A stretch of 37,999 nt of DNA, taken from contig QJVY01000017.1 in NCBI GenBank assembly GCA_003235555.1, positions 1 to 37,999 on the forward strand, read 5' to 3'. Shown piece after piece: positions 15,709-23,779 of the stretch. The stretch's first letter is position 1. Each line of letters opens with the position of its first letter. This DNA is from Ignavibacteria bacterium (GTDB lineage Bacteria; Bacteroidota; Ignavibacteria; UBA10030; SZUA-254). The translations under genes and the position numbers were made by a program. The notes below the pieces were generated by a model. The model ran no database searches. It saw only the letters and a program-made list of their open reading frames with translations, and was not told where the DNA came from.

Positions 15709-17066
15709 AAGGTGACCTTTCGTTCGAGGAGAAATTCGAGCATGAAAACCGATGCTGTATGCTGGTAGAGAGCCTGCAGGCGTGAAAGACGCGCGTTGAG
15801 GAGAGACGCGTCGGACTGGAGGAGGTCGGACGTGCGTTCGAGTCCCGCTTCGTACCGGTCCGACATCACCCGGAAGGATTCGGCGGCCTGTTCGACGGCC
15901 CGGGACGCCATCTCAATCCGCAGCCTGGAACTTTCCAGCGCCCGGAGCGCCGAGGAGATTTCGCGGCCCCCTTCCGCCTTCATTTTTTCGTACTGTGTTT
16001 CGAGTTCCGACCGTCGTGCCGCGGCTTTCTGGATTTCGCCGATCCGGTCGAAACCCGAAAAGATCGTCCAGTTGATGCTGGCGCCCAGCGTCCAGTTCCT
16101 GGCCGTCGCGCCGGACAGGTGTTCGTTGTCGAGTTCGTAACTTCCGAAGGCGTTCACCGAAGGGATCCACCCGGACTGGTGCATGCGGAGGGCCGCCGAA
16201 GCCGCGTCGATTCCGTTTTGGATGGCCACCATGTCCGACCGCGCCGCGAACACGCGGCCTGCGTCGACGCTCGTGTCGCCCACCGTCAGGAAGGAGAGCG
16301 TGTCCGTCGGTACGAGCGTGAGCGAATCCGGCAGCCCGAGCAGGATCCGAAGGCGGTCGCCCGCGTCGCGCGTGGCGTCCCGCGCCTCGATGCTCCTGAT
16401 GCCGAGCTCGAGAAACCTGACGTCGGCCATGAGGTAGTCCGACATCCGTATCATCCCGCGGTCGAGAAAATCCTTCGCCTGGTCGCGGTAGGTCTTCGCC
16501 GCCTCGAGTGACGCCGAGATCACCTCCTGGCTGTTCGATGAGAGCACGAGGGCGAAGTAGGCGTTTTTGACGGAGAGTTCCATCCCATGACGCGTTCGGA
16601 TGATTTTCGCCTCCGCCGCGTCCGCAGCTTTCGCGGCGGCGTGCCTGCCGAAGAAACCGTTCAGGTTGAGCACCGGCTGCTGGAACTCGATTTTCGTCGT
16701 GAAGTTCTGGAATTCCGGGGGGTCGTTCAGCAGCGCGGGATTGAAGTCCGCGGGGCTCACCCGTTCCTGTTTCAGTTTCAGCCCGAAGACGGTGAGGGGG
16801 TCGTCGCTGGAAACGAACGTTTCAGAGAGCCGGATGCGGGGAAGGAAGACCGAGGCTGATTTGTGGAAGTCAGCGGAGGCCTGGTCCCTCTCATGAACTG
16901 CGAGACGGATGTCGAAATTCCCCCGGGAGGCCAGGTCGAGCGCCTCGGCGAGAGATATGTGGACGGCATCGCCACCGGATACCGGGTCTGGAGTCTGGGC
17001 GATCCCCCCTGTAGACCGGAGAAATGACAGTAGTACGAGAACAGCGGCTATTTTCTTCAAATTCAA
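15705..17066 (-). CDS. TolC-family outer-membrane channel
   Basis: The 453-residue product has a signal peptide (KKIAAVLVLLSFLRSTGGIAQ) and two repeats of outer-membrane efflux protein helices, e.g. ISLAEALDLASRGNFDI, LKLKQERVSPADFNP, and ERTSDLLQSDASLLNARLSR near the C-terminus. It starts at a TTG (17066); a TGA lies 7 codons upstream, and no ATG in this frame precedes the signal peptide. It is the first gene of the efflux operon. No clear Shine-Dalgarno or promoter was identified. Confidence 0.9.
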   Translation of the reverse strand: MNLKKIAAVLVLLSFLRSTGGIAQTPDPVSGGDAVHISLAEALDLASRGNFDIRLAVHERDQASADFHKSASVFLPRIRLSETFVSSDDPLTVFGLKLKQERVSPADFNPALLNDPPEFQNFTTKIEFQQPVLNLNGFFGRHAAAKAADAAEAKIIRTRHGMELSVKNAYFALVLSSNSQEVISASLEAAKTYRDQAKDFLDRGMIRMSDYLMADVRFLELGIRSIEARDATRDAGDRLRILLGLPDSLTLVPTDTLSFLTVGDTSVDAGRVFAARSDMVAIQNGIDAASAALRMHQSGWIPSVNAFGSYELDNEHLSGATARNWTLGASINWTIFSGFDRIGEIQKAAARRSELETQYEKMKAEGGREISSALRALESSRLRIEMASRAVEQAAESFRVMSDRYEAGLERTSDLLQSDASLLNARLSRLQALYQHTASVFMLEFLLERKVTL

Positions 17067-17275
17067 TGTGTTTTCGGGATATCGTCATGGTTGATGATCG
17101 AAGATGAGATGCAGGAATGCCGGAATGGATTCGGGGAAAACAGGTTGCCGGCGGGGGTTTCCCAGGCCTGAGATTGCGGATGTCGAAATTTTCAACACCA
17201 TCGGGGGGCACCGTACCGGGTTATCCCCGGTCGGCGGTCACCGTAAAAAATATTTTCAGGATTTCCTCCGGTCTC

Positions 17276-17304
17276 TTGCGGCCGTTCCGGGAATGTTCTA
17301 TATT
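17276..17304 (+). promoter_or_regulatory. Candidate promoter for the short ORF / adhesin gene
   Basis: TTGCGG, a 17-base spacer, then TATATT (17299-17304). The -10 element matches the sigma-70 consensus at 5 of 6 positions and also starts TATATTT, near the Bacteroidota -7 element; the -35 keeps TTG. Transcription would start near 17311 and read through the short ORF and terminator. Confidence 0.4.
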
Positions 17305-17352
17305 TCCGGTCGATGTTCCCGGGGGGCGGGCCGTCAAGGGAGTAAAATCATC

Positions 17353-17448
17353 ATGGAAGTGATCATGTTCTCCGCCGCGATCCTGCGCTCCGCGTCCCAT
17401 GGGAGCGATCTTACCCATTCCCTCACACGATATTATCAGACCGGCTGA
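17353..17448 (+). CDS. Possible leader peptide ORF ending in the terminator loop
   Basis: A 31-codon frame starts at ATG 17353, with AAGGGAG about 10 bases upstream, and its TGA (17446-17448) is in the loop of the intrinsic terminator at 17440-17465. The peptide (MEVIMFSAAILRSASH...) has no recognisable homology and no obvious run of one regulatory amino acid; the end reads RYYQTG. A ribosome reaching the stop would cover the hairpin, so translation could suppress termination. The frame is open further upstream to 17104, but that extension looks non-coding. It may be chance. Confidence 0.3.
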   Translation: MEVIMFSAAILRSASHGSDLTHSLTRYYQTG

Positions 17449-17465
17449 CGCCGGTTTCTTTTTTT
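17440..17465 (+). terminator. Intrinsic terminator or attenuator upstream of the adhesin gene
   Basis: ACCGGC-TGAC-GCCGGT forms a perfect 6-bp stem, followed by TTCTTTTTTT. It lies 85 bases before the adhesin start, in the sense direction. With no full gene immediately upstream on this strand, it either ends a short leader transcript (attenuation) or an unrecognised small RNA. Confidence 0.7.
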
Positions 17466-17549
17466 CGGTCCCTTCCTGCACGGCCGGTCGGTTCGCGGGA
17501 CTCCCTTGCATGCAGCATTTCCACCTCCACCAACTTATCAGGAGTGTTT

Positions 17550-20500
17550 ATGAACCGTTCTTTATGGTTTTTCGTGTTTGTCCTCGGTATGACGATGCTG
17601 TCTGTCGCCAGTGCGCAGGTCCCGGCAGGGACCACGGACGGCGCCCCGTCCGCCGAAGTGTTCGTTACAACTGCCCCCTGCCCGCCGGAACTCGTCCCGA
17701 ACCCGTCGATCATCGGAAATTTCACCCCCGACACGAGCTGCCTGTCGCACGAGCCGGGAGGACCGAGCGATGAAAAGCGCGACTGCCTCGTCGCCTGCGA
17801 GATGCAGTATTCCACCTTCTGCACAGCACTGAACGGTTCGAACACCTACACCTGGAACGTTACCGGGGGCATCATCACCGGCGGGGCGGGGACAAACTGC
17901 ATCACGGTCCTGTGGGGGCCGACGGGCAGCGGCAGCGTCAGCGTTCTCGAGACCGCAAACGACAGTTGCAATGGTGCCGACACCGCCTGCGTGGAAATCA
18001 TTGCGTCGCCGGTCGCATCCTTCACCTCGAACTCGACCGTCTGCCTGAACACGCCCGTGAATTTTCTCAACACCTCCACCGGAGCGACAGCCTACACGTG
18101 GGACTTCGGTGACGGGAGCCCCGTCGTCACTACGTTCAACGCCTCGCATCCCTATTCCACCCCCGGCACCTACGTCGTCACGCTGGTGGCCTTCAACGCG
18201 TGCGGCTGCTCCGACACCGCGACGGCGACGATCGAAGTCAGCCAGGATCCCGGTCCCGAGATCGAATGCGCCTCGACCGTCTGCGCTTACGAAGAAGCGT
18301 GTTACTCGACCCCGAGCGGCTGTCCCACCGCCGTGTACACATGGATCGTGACCGGCGGGACGCCGGTCGGACCGACCAACACGCCGAACATCTGCGTGCA
18401 GTGGGGCGCCGGCCCGGTGGGGACGGTCTCCCTGGTGATCACCGGCTGCAGCGGCCTCTGCCCGGACACCACGACCGTCATCGTGCCGATCGTAAGCCCG
18501 TCTGCTGCCATCGCGGGGCCCAACCCGGTCTGTCTCGGCGCCGTGGGGACCTACACCCTGCCCACCTGGCCCGGCACCTATTACAACTGGACCCTTTCCG
18601 GCGGCGGAACGATCGTCGCCGGGCTGAACACGCAGGCCCTCACGATCCAGTGGGGCCTCACGCCGGGGAACTACGTCCTTTCCTGCTACTGGAACGACAC
18701 GACCCTGGGATGTTCCGGCATGGACTCGATTCTGGTCAAGGTCCGCGACGAGTTTTCTATCTTCGGACCCCCCGGACCATTCTGCCTGGGGGACAGCACC
18801 CAGTACTTTTCGTCCGGTAACGCGAACTGGACCGTCAGCGGAGGCAACTCCTTTACCGGAAACGGGACGAATTCCATCGTGGTCACCTGGTCGGTACCCG
18901 GAACCCATACGGTGACGGCGACCTCCACGACCCCCGGTGCCTTCTGCAACCCGAGCGACACACTCACCGCAACGGTGATCTCCGTTCCTCCTGCGAGCGC
19001 CATCACCGGTCCCGACACGGTCTGCTCCGGCACACCCTACCAGTACACCGCAACGCCTTCCGGTGCGGGGTACACCTTCCTCTGGAGCGTGACCGGAAGC
19101 GGCACCATCGTGGGATCTCCGACGGCAAACCCCGTCACGGTCCAGTGGAGCGGTCCCGGCACGATTTCGGTCCAGCAGGTGCAGGTCAGCCCGCCCTCAT
19201 GCCCGTCGGCACCGATCTCGATGAACGTCGACCTCTTCTCCGTCGCGGCCATCGCGGGCCCGGACACCGTCTGCATGGACCAGACGACCGTCTTTTTCGC
19301 CGGCGGCCCGAACCCGTACATCGATTACCAGTGGACGATCGAGGACGGTTTCGGCAGCCCCTCGTCGGCGGGGAGCATCGTCTCCGGACAGGGGACCAAC
19401 CAGCTCACCGTCCAGTGGAACGGACCCGGGGGTAACGCCGTAGTCGTCCTCAACGTCTGCGGCACCACGCTCACGCATCCGGTGGTGATCATCCCGAAAC
19501 CGTCCCCGACCATCCTGGTCGCCGGGACGGTCTGTGCCGGCGGCGGCGGTTCGGCGCTCCTCTCACTGGCGGGGAGTTACAGTTCGTACCTCTGGTCGGA
19601 CGCAACGACCGGACCGACGCTCCCGATCACGGCTCCGGGAACGTACAGCGTGACGGTCACCAACGCCAACGGATGTTCGGCGACCGCGTTCGTGACGGTG
19701 GCGGGCACACCGGCGCCGGTGGCGAGCATCACCACGCCCGATCCGACCGCCTACTGCCTCCCCGCGTCGATCAGCACAACGTTCTACGCGCTGGTGGGGA
19801 CGGGCTATTCCTACACCTGGTACCCCGGCGCGATCGCCGGCGGTCCCACGTTCACGGCCACCGGTACCGGGACGTACTACGTGGTCGTGACGGACGCGAA
19901 CGGCTGCACCGCGACCTCGAACAGCATCACGGTGTCGGCGGGGACGTGTCTCCCGGATTCGTGCACGCCTCAGGCGTACACGCTGGCCATCGCGGACACC
20001 GCGCAGACGCCGAACTGCAACGCGATCGACTTCACGGCGATCGTCTCGAACGTCACGAACCTCTCGTGGAGTTTCGGAGACGGTAACACCGCCGGGAACG
20101 TGACGACGACGACGCACACCTATACGTCCGCCGGGTACTACACGGTCACGCTCTGCGGCGAAGTCCCCGACACGGGCGGGGGGACCTCCTGCGTGGTCTG
20201 CACGACCATCACGGTGGCCATCCCGATCGCGGCGGATTTCGACTATGTCGCCTCGTGCGACTCGGTGACCTTCACGGAGCTGGCGACCAACCTGCCGGCG
20301 AACACGATCACGTCGTACAGCTGGAGCTTCCCGGGCGGTTCGCCCGCATCATCGGGGCTCCAGGTGCCGCCGACGATATATTACGCCACCCCCGGAGCCT
20401 ACACCGCCACCCTGACGGTCTCCGACGGGTCGTGCACCGTGGCGATCACGAAACCGGTGAACGTGGGGGGTGGTCCGGCGCCGTCGTTTACGATGCCCCC

Positions 20501-23447
20501 CACACTCTGCGCGGGCGTGAACATTCCCCTCAACGGCACGGGGTCGGGCATCACCTCCTGGTCGTGGGATTTCGGCGACGCGAGCACCTCCGCGCTCCAG
20601 AACACCTCCCACACCTGGGCGGTCGGGGGGACCTACGTCGTGACGCTCACGGCGACCGACACCGGCAACTGTGTCGGGGTGTTTACGGATACCGTCACGG
20701 TGTTCCCGGCCGACACGACCTGCACGATCACGCCCCCCACGACGTCGCCCCTCTGCCAGGGGGATTCGGTCCTCCTGACCGCCTCCGCGGGAACGGCGTA
20801 CCAGTGGTTGCTGAACGGCAACCCGATCGGAGGCGCGGTTTCCGGGACCTACTACGCCGGCGCGACGGGCAACTACTCGGTCATCGTCTACGACGCGAAC
20901 GGTTGTCCGTGCACCACGGACGTCGTGGCGGTGACGGTGAACCCGCCGCCGGTGGTGACGCCGTCCTCGCAACCCGGCCCCGTCCTCTGCGGTCCCGAGC
21001 CCGTCACTCTGACGACGTACTATGATCCGTCCTACACCTACAACTGGACGTACGTTTCGGGTCCCGGCGCGCCCTTCATGGCCGGTACGACCAGCTACTC
21101 GGCGTTCGCCGCCCTGACGCTCCCGGGCACCTACGTCTTCCAGGTCCTGGTCACCGACGGGTACGGCTGCAGTGACAGCGCGACGGTGGCGATCCTCGTC
21201 CACCCGGCGCCCGCGGCACCCTTCATCACGCCCTCCGGACTCACCACACTCTGCAAGGGCGATTCGGTGACGCTGACGAGTTCGAGCGCGACGTCGAACC
21301 TCTGGAACACCGGCGCGACGACGCAGAGCATTACCGTCAAGACGGGCGGGGTGTACACCGTGACCGTCACGGACTCGAACGGGTGCACGGCCAGCGCCGG
21401 CATCACCGTGACCATGTCGATCGCCGATTTCAGCCTTTTCCCCTTCGGCTGCGATTCACTCTGCGACTCCGCCCTGATCCCCGGCCCGATCGGCCCCTAC
21501 CTCGGGTACTACACGTACCAGTGGCAGCTCAACGGGGTGAACATCGCGCCCCCGGCCGGGACGTCCCAGCAGCTGACGACGACGACGAGCGGAAATTACT
21601 CGCTGATCCTCACCGGCCCCGCGCCGACCTTCTGCATGGACACCTCGGGGCTGTACATGGTCACGATCGGGAGCTGCGACAGCGTCTGCAACAGCACCAT
21701 CTGCGGCCGGAAGTGGAACGACAAGAACGGCGACCACAAGTTCAACTACGGCACCGAATCCGGCATCTTCGGGTGGAAAATCTGCCTGGTGGAATGCGAC
21801 GAGAAGGGATTCCCGACGGGGGACACGATCGCGTGCACCACGACCGATTCGAACGGGTTCTACTGCTTCACAAACCTCTGCGCCGGGGACTACTGCATCG
21901 TCGAGGAGCACAAACCGGGATGGCACCAGACCTGGCCGGTCAGCCCGCCGTTTTACCACGTCACGGTCGGGGACAGCTCGGTCGTCATGGGGATGGACTT
22001 CGGCAACAAGTGGAAGAAGCTGAAGATCTGGTCCACCAAGGACACCGTCGGCGTTCCGCCGAACGCGATCGTCCTCCCGTCGGACGTGGTCTACCCGGTC
22101 TGTTACCCGTGGCCGTACCTGGTGGAGCATTCCACCGACGACGGAACCTCCTGGGATACCGCCTTCAGCGGTGTCGTGACCGACAACTCGGACGTCATCC
22201 CCGGGTTCCTCCCGGGAATGTACCGGGTCACGCGGCAGGGGATCGCGAACTACGCACCCGACCGGATCTACGTCAACGACAGCCTCGTCTCCGACGGGAC
22301 GAACAACATCGTGATCATCAACTTCCCCGACTCGTCACACGGCGCCTCGCTCCTCTTCCTGAACACGTACGCCCCCGACACGACCCGGGCGTACCGGACG
22401 TTCACCGCCGCCCAGCTCGGCGGCGACGACCAGAAGAAACCGGTGAAGCGGGCGAGGAGCGGCAAGCCGGTACTGATGCCGAACACGGCGAACGTCGTGG
22501 ACGAGCTCCTGAAACAGGGGTTTGCGGTCGTCGTGGGGCTTCCGAACGAGCTCAACGACGCCGGGAGGACGATGGGGTACCTGCTGCCCGGCAAGCAATC
22601 GAACGTCTTCAAGACGTTCAATTATAAGAGCATCCGGCACACCGGGACTCCCCGTGGCTTCGACTTCAATGAAAAGGGGAAGAAGATCGAGAAAAGGAAG
22701 AAGGTGATGCAGCCGACAAAGCACAACAACCGGTTCCTGGCGAACCTGCTGGCGCTCAAGATCAACATCGCCGCGTCGGACGCCGGAAAGACGCCCGGCG
22801 GGTTCGGGGACTTGATCTACCTCGACACGCAGTCGTCCCCCTGGTTCACCGGCCAGGCGGACTGGACGGTCGAAGACATCGGCGGGCTCGCCGACCGGAT
22901 CTTCACCGACTGGCAGGGCGTTCCCTACCAGGAGTACGAGGACGTCAACGCGGTGCTCGAGATCCTGAACGCCGCGTTCGCCGATTCGCTCCCGATCGGG
23001 CCGGAGGACACCCTCTCCTGGATTGGCGGAAAACTTGTCCTCAACGGGGCGAGGCCGCTGACCGACGTTCCGGTGTTCATCGACGTCGACGGGATGAGCG
23101 CCCCGCGGGCGGTCCGCTTCCTGAGCGAGTTCCCCGAGGAGCCGGGCATGTACGCCCTTGAGCAGAACTACCCGAACCCCTTCAACCCGACGACCACCAT
23201 CCAGTTCTCCCTCGAGGAACCGGCGGTGGTGTCGTTGAAGATCTACTCGATGCTCGGAGAAGAGATCGGGACGCTGGTGGGGAACGAGTTCCTCGACGAG
23301 GGTTCGTGGGAGTACGACTTCGACGCGGCGCGGCTCTCGTCGGGGATCTACATCTACCAGCTGACCGTTCAGACGCAACCCGACCCCGACGAGGGGACCG
23401 GCCCGCAGTCGTACAGGGAGGTAAAGAAGATGCTCCTCCTGAAATAA
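17550..23447 (+). CDS. Giant T9SS-secreted PKD-rich surface protein (adhesin-like)
   Basis: The 1965-residue product starts at ATG 17550, with AGGAG 5 bases upstream, and has a signal peptide (RSLWFFVFVLGMTMLSVASA). Classical PKD domains occur near residues 153-228 (YTWDFGDGSP), 828-890 (LSWSFGDGN), 890-972 and 977-1052 (WSWDFGDAS). Between them are PKD-like and SprB-type modules with recurring GPDTVC and TVTVTDSNGC phrases and many paired cysteines. An SdrD-B-like domain (CGRKWNDKNGDHKFNYG) covers about 1380-1487. About 1640-1860 is a lysine-rich region of unknown type. The last 100 residues are a T9SS sorting domain (NYPNPFNP, SGIYIYQL, KKMLLLK). It should be exported across the outer membrane by T9SS and anchored at the surface, likely in adhesion, gliding or a surface layer. 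Confidence 0.92.
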   Translation: MNRSLWFFVFVLGMTMLSVASAQVPAGTTDGAPSAEVFVTTAPCPPELVPNPSIIGNFTPDTSCLSHEPGGPSDEKRDCLVACEMQYSTFCTALNGSNTYTWNVTGGIITGGAGTNCITVLWGPTGSGSVSVLETANDSCNGADTACVEIIASPVASFTSNSTVCLNTPVNFLNTSTGATAYTWDFGDGSPVVTTFNASHPYSTPGTYVVTLVAFNACGCSDTATATIEVSQDPGPEIECASTVCAYEEACYSTPSGCPTAVYTWIVTGGTPVGPTNTPNICVQWGAGPVGTVSLVITGCSGLCPDTTTVIVPIVSPSAAIAGPNPVCLGAVGTYTLPTWPGTYYNWTLSGGGTIVAGLNTQALTIQWGLTPGNYVLSCYWNDTTLGCSGMDSILVKVRDEFSIFGPPGPFCLGDSTQYFSSGNANWTVSGGNSFTGNGTNSIVVTWSVPGTHTVTATSTTPGAFCNPSDTLTATVISVPPASAITGPDTVCSGTPYQYTATPSGAGYTFLWSVTGSGTIVGSPTANPVTVQWSGPGTISVQQVQVSPPSCPSAPISMNVDLFSVAAIAGPDTVCMDQTTVFFAGGPNPYIDYQWTIEDGFGSPSSAGSIVSGQGTNQLTVQWNGPGGNAVVVLNVCGTTLTHPVVIIPKPSPTILVAGTVCAGGGGSALLSLAGSYSSYLWSDATTGPTLPITAPGTYSVTVTNANGCSATAFVTVAGTPAPVASITTPDPTAYCLPASISTTFYALVGTGYSYTWYPGAIAGGPTFTATGTGTYYVVVTDANGCTATSNSITVSAGTCLPDSCTPQAYTLAIADTAQTPNCNAIDFTAIVSNVTNLSWSFGDGNTAGNVTTTTHTYTSAGYYTVTLCGEVPDTGGGTSCVVCTTITVAIPIAADFDYVASCDSVTFTELATNLPANTITSYSWSFPGGSPASSGLQVPPTIYYATPGAYTATLTVSDGSCTVAITKPVNVGGGPAPSFTMPPTLCAGVNIPLNGTGSGITSWSWDFGDASTSALQNTSHTWAVGGTYVVTLTATDTGNCVGVFTDTVTVFPADTTCTITPPTTSPLCQGDSVLLTASAGTAYQWLLNGNPIGGAVSGTYYAGATGNYSVIVYDANGCPCTTDVVAVTVNPPPVVTPSSQPGPVLCGPEPVTLTTYYDPSYTYNWTYVSGPGAPFMAGTTSYSAFAALTLPGTYVFQVLVTDGYGCSDSATVAILVHPAPAAPFITPSGLTTLCKGDSVTLTSSSATSNLWNTGATTQSITVKTGGVYTVTVTDSNGCTASAGITVTMSIADFSLFPFGCDSLCDSALIPGPIGPYLGYYTYQWQLNGVNIAPPAGTSQQLTTTTSGNYSLILTGPAPTFCMDTSGLYMVTIGSCDSVCNSTICGRKWNDKNGDHKFNYGTESGIFGWKICLVECDEKGFPTGDTIACTTTDSNGFYCFTNLCAGDYCIVEEHKPGWHQTWPVSPPFYHVTVGDSSVVMGMDFGNKWKKLKIWSTKDTVGVPPNAIVLPSDVVYPVCYPWPYLVEHSTDDGTSWDTAFSGVVTDNSDVIPGFLPGMYRVTRQGIANYAPDRIYVNDSLVSDGTNNIVIINFPDSSHGASLLFLNTYAPDTTRAYRTFTAAQLGGDDQKKPVKRARSGKPVLMPNTANVVDELLKQGFAVVVGLPNELNDAGRTMGYLLPGKQSNVFKTFNYKSIRHTGTPRGFDFNEKGKKIEKRKKVMQPTKHNNRFLANLLALKINIAASDAGKTPGGFGDLIYLDTQSSPWFTGQADWTVEDIGGLADRIFTDWQGVPYQEYEDVNAVLEILNAAFADSLPIGPEDTLSWIGGKLVLNGARPLTDVPVFIDVDGMSAPRAVRFLSEFPEEPGMYALEQNYPNPFNPTTTIQFSLEEPAVVSLKIYSMLGEEIGTLVGNEFLDEGSWEYDFDAARLSSGIYIYQLTVQTQPDPDEGTGPQSYREVKKMLLLK

Positions 23448-23779
23448 ACCTCCCGGGCCGCACCACCGGGCCACGGCCCGGCGTCCCTGAATTCGGGAAC
23501 GCCGGGTCGCGGCACCGGGAAGGGGAAGGGTCATCACCGACGCGCGGGGAGGGGGGACCTCCCGGCCCTGGACCTGTTCCCCTCTCCTGCACCTCCGGAG
23601 GAACAATCCACCGTCATCCGGTCACTCCGGGAGGGACACCACCTCCACATTTTTTCAGCGTTCCCGGCTATTATCGAATGATCGGCCCCGTTTTCCGTCC
23701 GGCACGATGGTTGCTGTATCGATCCTCATGAACACCCTGTTCCGGCCCCGATGAACGCCCATTGCCCGAGGAATCCCCT
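23448..23779. other. Intergenic region between adhesin and heme-porin operon
   Basis: The first part is very GC-rich and rich in inverted repeats (hairpin entry at 23477-23506). The second part is AT-richer and includes TATTAT at 23669-23674, a possible -10 about 105 bases before the heme-porin start, without a convincing -35. No protein-like frame is seen. Confidence 0.4.
23477..23506 (+). terminator. Stable hairpin after the adhesin gene
   Basis: CCCGGCGTCCC pairs with GGGAACGCCGGG (one bulged A) around TGAATTC, 30 bases after the adhesin stop. It has no T-tract, so it may protect the 3' end or act in Rho-independent fashion only weakly. Confidence 0.4.

Larger units (their letters stand above)
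17067..17549. other. Divergent intergenic region: possible promoter, short ORF and terminator before the giant adhesin gene
   Basis: The left part (17067-17270) shows nothing I can name. The right part holds, in order, a sigma-70-like promoter candidate, a 31-codon ORF with a good ribosome site, an intrinsic terminator, and about 75 bases of AT-richer leader with the adhesin ribosome site AGGAG at 17540-17544. The arrangement resembles an attenuated leader. No known riboswitch consensus was recognised. Confidence 0.5.

Noticed and set aside
17104-17352. Longer form of the leader ORF (114 codons from 17104)
   Set aside because: The upstream part lacks protein-like composition and would start before the candidate promoter at 17276-17304.
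17067-17549. Known riboswitch, tRNA, SRP RNA or 6S RNA in the adhesin leader
   Set aside because: No conserved core of these classes was recognised. Only the terminator and short ORF can be supported.
17562-18908. 448-codon minus-strand frame inside the giant surface-protein gene, with further ones at 19563-20117 and 20349-21203
   Set aside because: They are antisense shadows of the PKD coding region: compositionally extreme, without ribosome sites or motifs.
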